Origin: Lachnospiraceae bacterium
GTDB taxonomy: Bacteria; Bacillota; Clostridia; Lachnospirales; Lachnospiraceae
DNA: 32,720 nucleotides
Direction: 5' to 3'
Assembly (NCBI GenBank): GCA_910575035.1
Contig: CAJTDL010000044.1
Coordinates: 1 to 32,720, forward strand
Numbering within the stretch: position 1 is the first letter of the stretch; every line of letters starts with the position of its first letter. The notes below the pieces were generated by a model. The model made no database searches. It had not been told where the DNA came from and worked only from the letters and a program-made list of their open reading frames with translations. Of the stretch, positions 7,012 through 15,257 are shown in pieces. A program made the translations under genes and the position numbers.

Positions 7012-8718
7012 ATGCCAACATTAAGATATGAACTCTTAAACCAAGAAAGAAAAATGCAGGAAACGAAAAAAAGAGTTGCCGCCTATTGCCGTGTTTCCAC
7101 GGACAATGAAGACCAAGCCAATTCTTTTGAAAGCCAACAGCGGTATTTCCGCCAGTATATTGAGCGTAATCCTGATTGGGAGCTTTATGCCATATTTGCC
7201 GATGAGGGCATCTCTGGAACAAACACGAAAAAGCGAAAAGAATTTAACCGTATGATTGAGTGTGCAAAAAACGGCGATTTTGATTTGATTATTACTAAGG
7301 AAATTTCCCGTTTTGCGAGAAATACCCTTGATAGCATATTCTATACCCGTGACCTCAAAAAGCACGGTGTCGGCGTTATTTTTCTAAACGACAACATCAA
7401 CACATTAGACGGCGATGCGGAGCTTCGCCTTGCCATTATGTCCTCTATCGCACAGGAGGAAAGCCGCAAAACTTCCGAGCGTGTGAAATGGGGGCAGAAA
7501 CGCCAGATGGAGCAAGGCGTTGTGTTCGGACGCAGTATGCTCGGCTACGATGTAAAGGACGGGAAAATGACTATCAACGAGGAGGGGGCGAAAATCGTCC
7601 GCCTTATCTTCCACAAGTTTGTGGACGAGGGAAAAGGCACCCATGTTATCGCCCGTGAGCTTCGGGAGGAAGGCATTGAGCCTATGCGTGTAAAGGAATG
7701 GCAAAACACCGTCATTCTCCGTGTTATCCGCAACGAAAAATACTGCGGCGATTTAGTGCAGAAGAAAACCTATACGCCAGATTTCCTATCCCATGAAAAG
7801 AAGTACAACCGAGGGCAGGAGGAATTTGTCATTATCAAAGACCACCACGAGCCGATTATTTCCCGTGAGCTTTTCGATAAGGCAAACCGTATTTTGGATG
7901 CAAAATCGCTTTCGCAGGAGGGCAAGGCAAAACACAGCAACCGCTATCCGTTCTCTGGGAAAATCAAATGCGGCAGATGTGGGGCAAGCTATGTCGCCCG
8001 ATATAAGACCCGCAAAGACGGAAGCAGATACAAAGCGTGGCGTTGCTATGAAGCGGCAAACCACGGCAGACCGCACATCGACAAGGCGGGTAATCAAGTA
8101 GGCTGCCCTGGCGAAAGTATCCGCAATGAGGATGCGATTTATTTATTGTACCTTGTTTGCAGGGAGCTGAAAATCAACCGTCAGAAAATTGTCGATAATC
8201 TCACCAAAACGATTGACTTTTGTTTGCGGATAGACCTGACAGGAACAAGTACGAGTGCCTTATCGGAAAAAATCGAGGAAGCCAAGAAAAAGCGAACAGG
8301 CCTTATAGACCTTTACACAAGCGGCCACATAGACAAAACCGAGTTTACTGCCCTAAGAGCCAAGTATGACGAGGATATTGAAAAGCTAAAATCTACAATG
8401 GAGGGAATTGGGCAACAACAGACAATGATACTCAAACAGCAGGAATCGATGGCGGATATAAAAAACGCCATTGACGAGCTGATTAACGGTATTCAGTACG
8501 AGGATGAATACTACACCCAGATACTCGATAAGATGGTAATTAACGATAAAAACCACATAGATGTTTATTTGAAAATGCTGCCGCATAAGTGGAGCTTTAC
8601 GGTAGCAAAAGGCGTTTCGGGGGCTTTAGAAACGCTAAAAAAAGCTGAAGCCTCAGAAAACTCCATTTCTGAGGCTTCACTACCGATATCTGTTAAAAGG
8701 CCGGCAACCTCCCGGTAA
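7012..8718 (+). CDS. Large serine recombinase of the integrative element
   Basis: Site-specific recombinase of 568 residues, TnpX/TndX type, that would excise and integrate the element through a Ser-DNA intermediate. The resolvase domain (about 20-165) has catalytic Ser29 in AAYCRVSTD, then the DEGISGTNTKKR and ITKEISRFARN motifs. The Recombinase domain follows (about 185-290), then a four-Cys zinc ribbon (CGRCGASY...WRCYEA...GCPGES) and a coiled-coil DUF4368-like region to the end. Start 7012 is chosen because GGAGAGG lies just before it; the frame opens at 6979 without a ribosome site. The last 10 or so codons and the stop come from cotJC sequence, read antisense across the junction, so the C-terminus depends on the insertion site. 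Confidence 0.93.
   Translation: MPTLRYELLNQERKMQETKKRVAAYCRVSTDNEDQANSFESQQRYFRQYIERNPDWELYAIFADEGISGTNTKKRKEFNRMIECAKNGDFDLIITKEISRFARNTLDSIFYTRDLKKHGVGVIFLNDNINTLDGDAELRLAIMSSIAQEESRKTSERVKWGQKRQMEQGVVFGRSMLGYDVKDGKMTINEEGAKIVRLIFHKFVDEGKGTHVIARELREEGIEPMRVKEWQNTVILRVIRNEKYCGDLVQKKTYTPDFLSHEKKYNRGQEEFVIIKDHHEPIISRELFDKANRILDAKSLSQEGKAKHSNRYPFSGKIKCGRCGASYVARYKTRKDGSRYKAWRCYEAANHGRPHIDKAGNQVGCPGESIRNEDAIYLLYLVCRELKINRQKIVDNLTKTIDFCLRIDLTGTSTSALSEKIEEAKKKRTGLIDLYTSGHIDKTEFTALRAKYDEDIEKLKSTMEGIGQQQTMILKQQESMADIKNAIDELINGIQYEDEYYTQILDKMVINDKNHIDVYLKMLPHKWSFTVAKGVSGALETLKKAEASENSISEASLPISVKRPATSR
8647..8678. terminator. 13-bp hairpin at the element end
   Basis: GAAGCCTCAGAAA (8647-8659) pairs perfectly with TTTCTGAGGCTTC (8666-8678) over a 6-base loop, inside the 3' end of the recombinase frame and touching the junction with cotJC. 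It could insulate the element from host transcription or act as a binding site at the recombination end. No T-run follows. Confidence 0.55.
8672..8690. other. Right attachment junction of the element in cotJC
   Basis: Read on the minus strand, CotJC is normal through GLLTDIG. The family then continues TEExxHLEM, but here the frame becomes SEASEMEFSEA, which is element sequence. The crossover therefore lies within a few bases of 8672-8690. The exact core dinucleotide cannot be fixed without the left junction. Confidence 0.75.
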
Positions 8719-8867
8719 GGAATGGTATAGCGCTGGGACAGATACCGCATGGAAGCGGAGAGCTCGCCGTCAGGCCCGCCGAATTGGCTGATGATAACCT
8801 GTGCCATTTTCGGGTTCGTCTGGGTGATATTGACAGGGTATTGTAACCGTTTTTCATAATTCCACAT
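8684..8867 (-). pseudogene. cotJC: CotJC spore-coat protein, 5' part, interrupted by the element
   Basis: Reading from 8867 the product begins MWNYEKRLQYPVNITQTNPK, followed by FGGPDGELSASMRYL and YREVAGLLTDIG. This is the start of CotJC, a manganese-catalase-like inner spore-coat protein of roughly 190 residues. Only about 60 codons remain before element sequence takes over. The missing part contains the metal-binding EE-HLEM region, so this fragment cannot work alone. The ribosome site GGAAGGAGG is good, and the ATG overlaps the cotJB stop (TAATG), as in intact cotJ operons. The rest of the gene should lie beyond the element's left end, outside the window. Precise excision would rebuild it. 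Confidence 0.85.
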
Positions 8868-9133
8868 TAGCAGTAACCTCCTTCCCAGGGCATTGGCTGT
8901 GTGGCCCAGAGCCATTCCTGATTAGGCTTGGCATTGTCAATGGTAAGGGGGCCGTAATAATCTTCATATTCTTTCAGGGCATTTGTACGGATTTCTCGGA
9001 AATGGTTGAAATACTGAATGGCCTTCTGGTCTGTAGGGTGGGTATCCAGGTATAGGACAATGTCATCCACCGCAAAGCTTACCATATTGATCCACTGGAA
9101 TAACTTCATCTGTTCTATCTGGTTTCCTTTCAT
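8867..9133 (-). CDS. cotJB: Spore-coat protein CotJB
   Basis: A full-length 88-residue protein with the CotJB core: FAVDDIVLYLDTHPTDQKAI, then YFNHFREIRTNALKEYEDYY and the conserved YGPLT tail ending W.WATQPMPWEGGYC. CotJB is made in the mother cell and helps assemble CotJA and CotJC into the coat. It starts at ATGA, overlapping the last base of the cotJA sense codons and its stop, and its own stop overlaps the cotJC start, so the three genes are translationally coupled. It looks intact even though cotJC next to it is split. The family assignment is firm; its molecular action is poorly known. Confidence 0.9.
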   Translation of the reverse strand: MKGNQIEQMKLFQWINMVSFAVDDIVLYLDTHPTDQKAIQYFNHFREIRTNALKEYEDYYGPLTIDNAKPNQEWLWATQPMPWEGGYC

Positions 9134-9726
9134 TTCAGGCAGCCCCCTTTCCCATAAAATGGTTTGTTGAGCTCGGGGAATATCGTCCCATATTGCAAAG
9201 CTTTATCCGGCTCATAGGTGTCGTTGAAAAATTGCCATGGGACGTAAGCCATTGCAAGAGCCATGCCTGCCAAGGGATCATCCTGTCCAGCGCAGGGCGG
9301 CATCATGGAAGGGCGGCTGGGGCGGCTCCCCATGTGGTGCGGATGCATGGCTGGAGCCATCTGGCGCGGTTCCATATTTCCCTGGCAGGATGTTCCCTGG
9401 CGGCAGCCTTGTACCATCTGGTGTGGGTTACTGGCCATTTGGCGCTGGCGCATATTTGCCTGGCAGGAAGCCCCAGCCCCCTGGTGCCTGTTTGCCTGGC
9501 AGGAAGCCCCAGCCCCCTGGTGCCTGTTTGCCTGGCAGGAAGCCCCATTTCCCTGGCGCATATTTGCCTGGCAGGAAGCCCCATTCCCCTGGTTCCTGTT
9601 TGCCTGGCAAGGCGCGTTAGTTTCCTGGCAGGGGCTTTCAGCTGCCTGGCAGTTGGTTTCTGCCAGTTCTTTGGCTGGCATATCCTGGCTGCTCCTGCAG
9701 TCGGATGCTGTATTATAATTTGCCAT
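9130..9726 (-). CDS. cotJA: CotJA spore-coat protein with a Cys/Gln repeat arm
   Basis: The last 50 or so residues are classical CotJA: DPLAGMALAMAYVPWQFFND, then TYEPDKALQYGTIFPELNKPF. Usual CotJA proteins are about 80 residues, whereas this one is 198 because of an N-terminal arm. The arm opens ANYNTASDCRSSQDMPAK, then has CQ-starting units including four 12-residue repeats (CQANxxQGxGAS), then a Met/His/Pro-rich linker. The regular Cys and Gln invite disulfide or transglutaminase cross-linking in the coat; that is inference. Start 9726 has AGAAGGATTT upstream; the open frame extends to 9915 without a ribosome site. It heads the cotJABC operon, probably controlled by a mother-cell sigma factor, but I saw no clear promoter. 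Confidence 0.85.
   Translation of the reverse strand: MANYNTASDCRSSQDMPAKELAETNCQAAESPCQETNAPCQANRNQGNGASCQANMRQGNGASCQANRHQGAGASCQANRHQGAGASCQANMRQRQMASNPHQMVQGCRQGTSCQGNMEPRQMAPAMHPHHMGSRPSRPSMMPPCAGQDDPLAGMALAMAYVPWQFFNDTYEPDKALQYGTIFPELNKPFYGKGGCLK
9459..9602. repeat. Four tandem 36-bp repeats inside cotJA
   Basis: Units begin at 9459, 9495, 9531 and 9567, each opening CCTGGCAGGAAGCCCC on the plus strand and keeping exact 36-bp (12-codon) spacing. A degenerate fifth unit starts at 9603. In-frame expansion or loss would change the length of the CotJA arm without breaking the gene. Confidence 0.9.
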
Positions 9727-9805
9727 AATGGTAAATCCTTCTTTCTTTTTTGCTTTTTTATAGAATATGACAGAGAGGGAAAATGGTGCACTGTGCCAAG
9801 GGGGT

Positions 9806-9922
9806 TTACGCTTCATGTGTTTTCTGAAATAAAGGCTCTGCCTGTGTCCATGTACGCCATAAGCAGTATTCACACATTTCATGTGGGTTCGCCGGGCGAT
9901 CGACAGAATGCCCATAATACAT
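9806..9922 (-). CDS. Possible 38-residue protein with a CxxC motif
   Basis: A short frame divergent from the glycosidase gene and upstream of cotJA reads MYYGHSVDRPANPHEMCEYC, then LWRTWTQAEPLFQKTHEA. Its composition (aromatics, CxxC, charged tail) looks protein-like rather than random, and its stop is 80 bases before the cotJA start. There is no recognisable ribosome site, and an overlapping frame exists, so it may be chance. I do not recognise a family. Confidence 0.25.
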   Translation of the reverse strand: MYYGHSVDRPANPHEMCEYCLWRTWTQAEPLFQKTHEA

Positions 9923-9950
9923 AGAAAATAATTGAAAAAGCTTCGTTATT

Positions 9951-9980
9951 TTGCTTAAAATATTGCTAATAGAATAAAAT
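9951..9980 (+). promoter_or_regulatory. Candidate promoter for the giant glycosidase gene
   Basis: TTGCTT (9951-9956) and TAAAAT (9975-9980) are 18 bases apart in AT-rich sequence, leaving a leader of about 150 bases before the ATG at 10136. The match is moderate. The rest of 9727-10135 holds the cotJA upstream region and no other clear signals. Confidence 0.35.
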
Positions 9981-10135
9981 ATTATCATGGATATTGCATA
10001 TGAAACGAGATATGCTAGGATACATCGGAGGCATAATGGAAAATTTTTAAGAAAAAGGAAGAAGGTGGTAACGGCAAAAATATGTATTGTATTGGCAGCT
10101 ATGGGTTTGCACAGTTTTAGGAAGGAAGGTCATAC

Positions 10136-10282
10136 ATGAAAAAGGGAAGAGTAACAGCAATATTGGGCAAGAAGAAAAGAATGCGGAACAAAGCAGTTTC
10201 ATTGCTGGTAAGTGCGGCTATGATAAGCGGGGTGTTTGCGTCAGTCCCCCCCAGTGCTTGCAGCATCGGCAGCAGAGATTGA
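10136..10282 (+). pseudogene. Out-of-frame signal peptide of the giant glycosidase
   Basis: The ATG at 10136 has AGGAAGGAAGG ahead of it. The frame reads a basic start (MKKGRVTAILGKKKRMRNK) and a hydrophobic core (AVSLLVSAAMISGVFA), a textbook Sec signal. It then runs into a C7 tract (10246-10252) and stops at 10280-10282. With six C residues the frame would continue SVPPVLAASAAEIDQEAEN, giving a good cleavage site and joining the big downstream ORF. So this is the real start of the 10236-15257 gene, separated from it by one base. It could be a phase-variable OFF state, a fixed mutation or a sequencing error. Confidence 0.75.
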
Positions 10283-13200
10283 TCAGGAAGCGGAGAACCT
10301 GGATTCGGCAGCAGTGGATCCTGACCAGGCTGCAGCAGGACTGGAACAGACAGTGGAAGAGCTGAAAATGATGGAAGAAGATCCCGGACAGCCGGCTGAA
10401 AGCCCAAAGCCCCAGGCAGAGGAGGCGGCCGAAGAAGCGGCAGGATTGGATCTGACAAGGTATGAGCTTTATGGAACGGAAGATGGAAATATTGCAAGGA
10501 CTGCAAGGGTAGAAGCCGTTTATTCCAACGGCGGCTCTGTGGCAAGAAATGTGAACGATGGGGCGTTTGCCAATGGCGGCACTGGAACTGTATGGAATAC
10601 ATGGGGGACAGCGTATGGAAACCCGGGAAATCCTGTATGGGTGCAGTATACCTGGGATCAGCCCCAGGTAATTGAGGCTACCCGTGTCATGTGGTGGATT
10701 TATGTGGACACAGGCGTGCGCTGGCCCCGCAGCTGCGTGATGCAGTATAAGAAGGGCGATGCGTGGGTTGACTGTGGTGAGATAGCAACCAATGGCAACT
10801 CCGCAAACTTTACAGGAGAAGGCGGCGCAGCAGCCAATAAGCCATGGCCGGCGCCCAATCCCTGGGGAACCAATACCATATGGAATCCCCTGGAGCTGGA
10901 AAATAAGATTGTCACCAAACAGCTCCGCCTTTGCGTAACGGCAGAAAGGAATAGCGGTACAGCTCCTGGAATCGGCGTAAGTGAGTGGGAAGTGTTTGGG
11001 TATATGGATCCTGCAATAGCGGATTTGGCGGAAATTGATGAGGATTTCCTGATGGAACTGTACGGGGATGCCGAGCTTCCGGCAAAGGGTACCTATGGAA
11101 GCACCATTACCTGGTCTGGTTCCACAAATCCGGCACTGGCAGCAGATGGAAAGGTCACACGTCCAGAAATCGGTGAGGAGGATGCAACAGGCACAATTAC
11201 CGCTACAGCAGTCAAGGATGGCTATACGGCTTCCCAGACATTTCATTTTGTAGTGAAGGCAAAAATGTCTGACGAGGCGATGGCAAGGGCTGATCTGGAT
11301 GCAATTGACCTGGGAGTGATAGAGGGGAGGGTTGAAAACTTTACCCTTCCAGCGACTGGGAAATTCAAATCCAAGATTACTTGGAGTTCCAGCGACACCA
11401 CTTATTTGTGGGCAGATGGAAATGTCCTTCGGCCGCCAACAGGCGCTGCAAATGCATCTGTGCTCCTGACGGCAACAGCTGTTGTGGGGACTGCGGCAGA
11501 AAAACGGGAATGGAAAGTTACGATTCCGGCTTATCCGGCAGGAGGAAGGTCGATTGTCTCTTATGAGCCGATTAATGTTTTATGCCCGGAAGGCAATGCA
11601 CCGAAGCTTCCCAACCAGGTGAAGGTGCATTACAGCGATGGCAATTCCGAACTGCGCAGGCTTATGTGGGAGGGGTATTCCGTAGCAGACCAGACGGCGC
11701 AGGCGGAACATAAGCTTGGGGATAAATATACCATGAATGGCTATGTGCAGGGCGATAACGCAACGGTAAACGGTTATAGGGTTACTGCAAATATCACGGT
11801 TGTAGATGCAAAGGAAAACGATAAGGTTCCCTCCAATGAGCCGAAGGCGGAAACCCTGAAGCTGACCAAGGTATCTTTAGATGACGATCCGGATGGGGAG
11901 CAGAACAGGCTGACGCTGAATACGGAAAGCCATATCCAATATATCCTGGGTGTTGATATTACCAGTATGCTTTACCTTTACAGATGGACCTTTGGGTTAA
12001 GCACAGAAGGCTACACTGCACCTGGCGGATGGGATTCTTTGAATACCAAATTGAGGGGGCATGGTTATGGGCACTACATGTCTGGCCTGGCATTGGCTTA
12101 TGCTTCTGGCACAAAGGCAGAGGAAAAGGAGCAGCTCCTTTCCAGGATGAAGCGCATGACAGACGAGATGCGTGAAATGCAGGAAATGACATTTGTAAAG
12201 GTTGATGACGGAAATGGCGGGGAAAGGTACAGGGAAGCCCGTGACAGGTATTCCACGGATGAGGAAGTGAGGGGAATGACCAACGTCCGCCTGCTGGATG
12301 AGGCCACGGCTCCAAGGGATCCGAAGCTTTTTGGATATGGATATATCAATGCGATCCAGCCAGAGCATTTGATCCTGATTGAAAACTATGCGCCTTACAA
12401 TGGGGCCATGTCACAATATGGCGTATGGGCTCCATACTATTCCCTGCACAAACAGCTGGCAGGCCTTGTGGAGATTTACAATGTCCTGAATGGCGGAAAT
12501 GCACAAGAGCAGGCAATTGCGGATAAAGCCCTTGCCATTGCAAAGGATATGGGCATGTGGGTATGGAATCGGCTCTATTACTGCACAAAATCCGGCGCGC
12601 GCCCAGACGCAAATTCACCAGGGTATCGGGATACCATGTGGGGACTTTATATTGCAGGCGAATTTGGCGGCATGAACGAGACGCTGGCGAGGCTTTCGGA
12701 TATTATGAAAGGCAAGGATGCAGATGACTCTGAAAAATTACTGGAAGCATCCACGTTTTTTGACAACAACGGCTCCAGCAGTGATACTGGCGGAATACCA
12801 TTCTTTGAGTCCCTGGCCCACAATAGGGATTCCATCCGTACCTTGCATGGCAACCAGCATATACCGCAGGTTGTTGGGACGCTTTGGACATTTAAAGGCA
12901 GCAATGACCCGAAATATTATAACATTGCAGAGAACTTCTTTGATTACATATTTGGGCGTTATTCCTTTACCATTGGCGGTGTTGGCGGGAATAACAGCAA
13001 CGAAGAAAAATTCTGCGGGACCTACAACCAGATCGGGGTTGTGAATGAAAGCGAAGGCGGTAAGATTTGTGAGACCTGTTCCGCATATAACCTGCTGAAG
13101 CTTACCAAAGATTTGAATGGCTACAATCCGGATGATGCAAAATACATGGATTTCTATGAGCGCCTGCTCTACAATCAGATGGTAGGGTCCATTGAGCCAG

Positions 13201-15257
13201 GAAGCACATCAAACAGGACTTCCTATGGTTATTCCATTTATCCAAACACGCAAAGGAGCAGGAGCACCGGAAATGCAAGGAATCCTGGGAATACCTGCTG
13301 TTCCGGCACAGGCACTGAGAATCATGTAAAGTACCAGGAAGCCGCATACTTTACATCCAAAGACAATAAAACATTCTATGTAGGCCTGTATATACCAACC
13401 ACGGCTACATGGGATGGACAGGACGTGACCATCAAACAGTCCTGCGTATTTCCATCTGAGGAATCTGCCTTTACAGTAAAGACGGGCGCTCAGACAGGGG
13501 AATTTGAAATGAAGTTCCGCGTGCCTTATTGGGCAACCAAAGATTTTGATATCAAGCTGAACGGCGTGTCCATAGCAGACAGCTATGAGCCAAGCTCTTA
13601 TGTTTCAACTGGCGTAAGGAAATGGTCAGATAAAGATACGGTCGTAGTTACCATGCCTTATGGCTTTAACGTAGATTATCTGCCAGGCAAATGCGACGGC
13701 GAATGGTATGGTTCCCTGATGAATGGGCCTTTGGTTATGGCAGCTACAGGCGTTTCCTCACTGTCAAGGGTAGAGTTAGACTCCTATATGTCAACAGGCG
13801 AAGGCACAAATGTTATAATTAATGAGCGCCAGACCATGACAGGCGGGGTAAGGGGGGAAGCCCCTACACGTAACGTAAATAGCCTGAGCGTGCAAGTTGC
13901 GCCAGGAACCTCAGGCGGGGAAGCTTCTACAAAGACATTTATTCCCCATTACTTTGCAGGTATCCCAGCTTATACAACTTATTTCTACATCCCTGCCCCC
14001 AATGAAAATACTGGCGTGGATAAGACGCCGTTATTTGAGAAGATTACAGAAGCATCCGCCCGGATTGACAGCGGCATGTACACAGAGGAAAGCGCAGAAG
14101 CGCTGCAGGCAGTCCTGAAAGAGGTAGTGGCTGTGTACCAAAGCGATGAAGTAATGGAAGAGGATATGGCAGCTGCCCTTACAAGCATTGATGCAGGCGT
14201 CCAGAAGTTAGAAGCAAAACCAGTGGACATTACAAAACTGCAGGAGAAACTGGCAGAAGCCAGAAAAGCAGAAGAAGTAAATTATACGCCGGAGACTTAT
14301 AGCAAGCTGAGCGGGCTGGTAAGCGCCGCAACTGCTTATTTGAGCGGGACAGGCCATACAGATACGATGACCGCAAACTATATCTTTGGCATTGATTTTG
14401 CAATCAATGCATTGGTAGAGTTGGACAGAGAGGCTCTGAGGACGGCTCTTAACGATGCCATGAAGCTTGGGAACCCAAGAAATGAAGGCGAGAAGCTGTG
14501 GGCGGAGCATGAGTATACGGTATATACGCGCAAATCATGGGGGGCATTTGAGGAAGCCCAGGAGAAAGCGCGGAAGATATTCCAGAACGACCCGAAGGTT
14601 CCAACACAGAAAGAAATCAACGATACCGTAGAAGGGCTGAATAAGGCTTCAGCCGACCTTCTGCCCTACAATCTCTGTGATGAGCGCGAGCCATTGGAAG
14701 AAATGATGAAGAGGGCGAGGTCATACAGCAATGACCCGATTAAATATGATACAGATACGTTTGCGGCGCTTCAGGAAATGATTGAGGTAGGGCAGGATCG
14801 GTTAGAATATGCAAGCCTTACTTTCCCAGAGAGGGACGGCTGTATCGCTGACCTTGAAAAGGCAATCCAGAACCTGGAGGCTGTAGATGTAATACGTGAA
14901 GCAAACAAGATTGCAGAAGAAGCGAGAGAAGCTGCAGAAGCAGCGGATGCCGCAGGCAAAGCTGCAGCGGCAGACGCAGAGAAAGCGGCGGCGGACGCAG
15001 CGAAGGCTCAGGGAGAGGCCAGCAAGGCAGCAGGCGCGGCAGAGACAGCCCAAACAGAAGCAAATAGGGCAGGATCAGAAGCAGACAAGGCGGCAGCTGA
15101 GGCAGTGGCCGCCCAGGAAGAAGCTGACAGGGCAGTGGCAGAGGCAGAGAAGGCTAAGGCAGAAGCTGATGCAGGAAAATCTGAGACAGCCAAGGCAGCT
15201 GCAGAAGCTGCAAGGGATAAGGCAGAAGACGCCCAGGCCAAGGCAGCTGAAGCCTAG
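10236..15257 (+). CDS. Giant GH127/GH146-type glycosidase (beta-L-arabinofuranosidase-like), frame-disrupted
   Basis: This 1673-codon frame encodes a secreted glycosidase that should act on arabinose-containing plant glycans. Domains in order: F5/8-type-C-like carbohydrate binding (about 85-255), two Ig-like 'atrophied' repeats (255-432), another Ig-like module (433-525), the catalytic region (about 541-1240), FIVAR-type helical repeats (about 1266-1530), then an Ala/Lys/Glu coiled coil. The GH127 metal site is visible: Glu946-x-Cys948 in ICETCSAYN and Cys1021-Cys1022 in NTCCSGTG. These match in spacing the Glu338/Cys340/Cys417/Cys418 set of Bifidobacterium HypBA1, where Cys417 is the nucleophile. 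Its true start is the out-of-frame signal peptide at 10136; the TTG at 10236 is not a believable start. The frame ends at an amber codon inside the coiled coil, and coding continues in frame to 16271. Confidence 0.85.
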   Translation: MRQSPPVLAASAAEIDQEAENLDSAAVDPDQAAAGLEQTVEELKMMEEDPGQPAESPKPQAEEAAEEAAGLDLTRYELYGTEDGNIARTARVEAVYSNGGSVARNVNDGAFANGGTGTVWNTWGTAYGNPGNPVWVQYTWDQPQVIEATRVMWWIYVDTGVRWPRSCVMQYKKGDAWVDCGEIATNGNSANFTGEGGAAANKPWPAPNPWGTNTIWNPLELENKIVTKQLRLCVTAERNSGTAPGIGVSEWEVFGYMDPAIADLAEIDEDFLMELYGDAELPAKGTYGSTITWSGSTNPALAADGKVTRPEIGEEDATGTITATAVKDGYTASQTFHFVVKAKMSDEAMARADLDAIDLGVIEGRVENFTLPATGKFKSKITWSSSDTTYLWADGNVLRPPTGAANASVLLTATAVVGTAAEKREWKVTIPAYPAGGRSIVSYEPINVLCPEGNAPKLPNQVKVHYSDGNSELRRLMWEGYSVADQTAQAEHKLGDKYTMNGYVQGDNATVNGYRVTANITVVDAKENDKVPSNEPKAETLKLTKVSLDDDPDGEQNRLTLNTESHIQYILGVDITSMLYLYRWTFGLSTEGYTAPGGWDSLNTKLRGHGYGHYMSGLALAYASGTKAEEKEQLLSRMKRMTDEMREMQEMTFVKVDDGNGGERYREARDRYSTDEEVRGMTNVRLLDEATAPRDPKLFGYGYINAIQPEHLILIENYAPYNGAMSQYGVWAPYYSLHKQLAGLVEIYNVLNGGNAQEQAIADKALAIAKDMGMWVWNRLYYCTKSGARPDANSPGYRDTMWGLYIAGEFGGMNETLARLSDIMKGKDADDSEKLLEASTFFDNNGSSSDTGGIPFFESLAHNRDSIRTLHGNQHIPQVVGTLWTFKGSNDPKYYNIAENFFDYIFGRYSFTIGGVGGNNSNEEKFCGTYNQIGVVNESEGGKICETCSAYNLLKLTKDLNGYNPDDAKYMDFYERLLYNQMVGSIEPGSTSNRTSYGYSIYPNTQRSRSTGNARNPGNTCCSGTGTENHVKYQEAAYFTSKDNKTFYVGLYIPTTATWDGQDVTIKQSCVFPSEESAFTVKTGAQTGEFEMKFRVPYWATKDFDIKLNGVSIADSYEPSSYVSTGVRKWSDKDTVVVTMPYGFNVDYLPGKCDGEWYGSLMNGPLVMAATGVSSLSRVELDSYMSTGEGTNVIINERQTMTGGVRGEAPTRNVNSLSVQVAPGTSGGEASTKTFIPHYFAGIPAYTTYFYIPAPNENTGVDKTPLFEKITEASARIDSGMYTEESAEALQAVLKEVVAVYQSDEVMEEDMAAALTSIDAGVQKLEAKPVDITKLQEKLAEARKAEEVNYTPETYSKLSGLVSAATAYLSGTGHTDTMTANYIFGIDFAINALVELDREALRTALNDAMKLGNPRNEGEKLWAEHEYTVYTRKSWGAFEEAQEKARKIFQNDPKVPTQKEINDTVEGLNKASADLLPYNLCDEREPLEEMMKRARSYSNDPIKYDTDTFAALQEMIEVGQDRLEYASLTFPERDGCIADLEKAIQNLEAVDVIREANKIAEEAREAAEAADAAGKAAAADAEKAAADAAKAQGEASKAAGAAETAQTEANRAGSEADKAAAEAVAAQEEADRAVAEAEKAKAEADAGKSETAKAAAEAARDKAEDAQAKAAEA
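10246..10252 (+). repeat. C7 homopolymer at the signal-peptide frameshift
   Basis: Seven consecutive C residues lie exactly at the end of the signal-peptide core. Loss of one C (or gain of two) would fuse the signal peptide to the mature protein. Homopolymers of this kind can slip, although seven is short for fast switching. Confidence 0.8.

Larger units (their letters stand above)
1..8685. mobile_element. Right-hand part of an integrative element inserted in cotJC
   Basis: Everything from the window start to about 8685 appears to be one integrated element. A large serine recombinase lies at its right end and reads outward, and cotJC homology begins abruptly where the recombinase gene ends. 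Cargo is a two-component system plus an FtsX-type ABC exporter, followed by degraded fragments of genes typical of Tn916/Tn1549-like elements (sigma-factor-like and MazF fragments). The left end and any conjugation genes lie outside the window, so whether it is conjugative or only mobilisable cannot be told. The right boundary is inferred from where the CotJC protein match stops. Confidence 0.8.

Noticed and set aside
9459-9602. Regular 36-bp repeats as a CRISPR array
   Set aside because: The units are contiguous, with no spacers, and form 12-residue repeats inside the cotJA frame.
9193-9924. 243-codon plus-strand frame over cotJA
   Set aside because: It is the antisense of the Cys/Gln repeats; the CotJA core and ribosome site prove the minus strand is coding.
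10218-11246. 342-codon minus-strand frame in the glycosidase gene
   Set aside because: Cys/His-rich shadow without motifs; the plus strand has clear domains.
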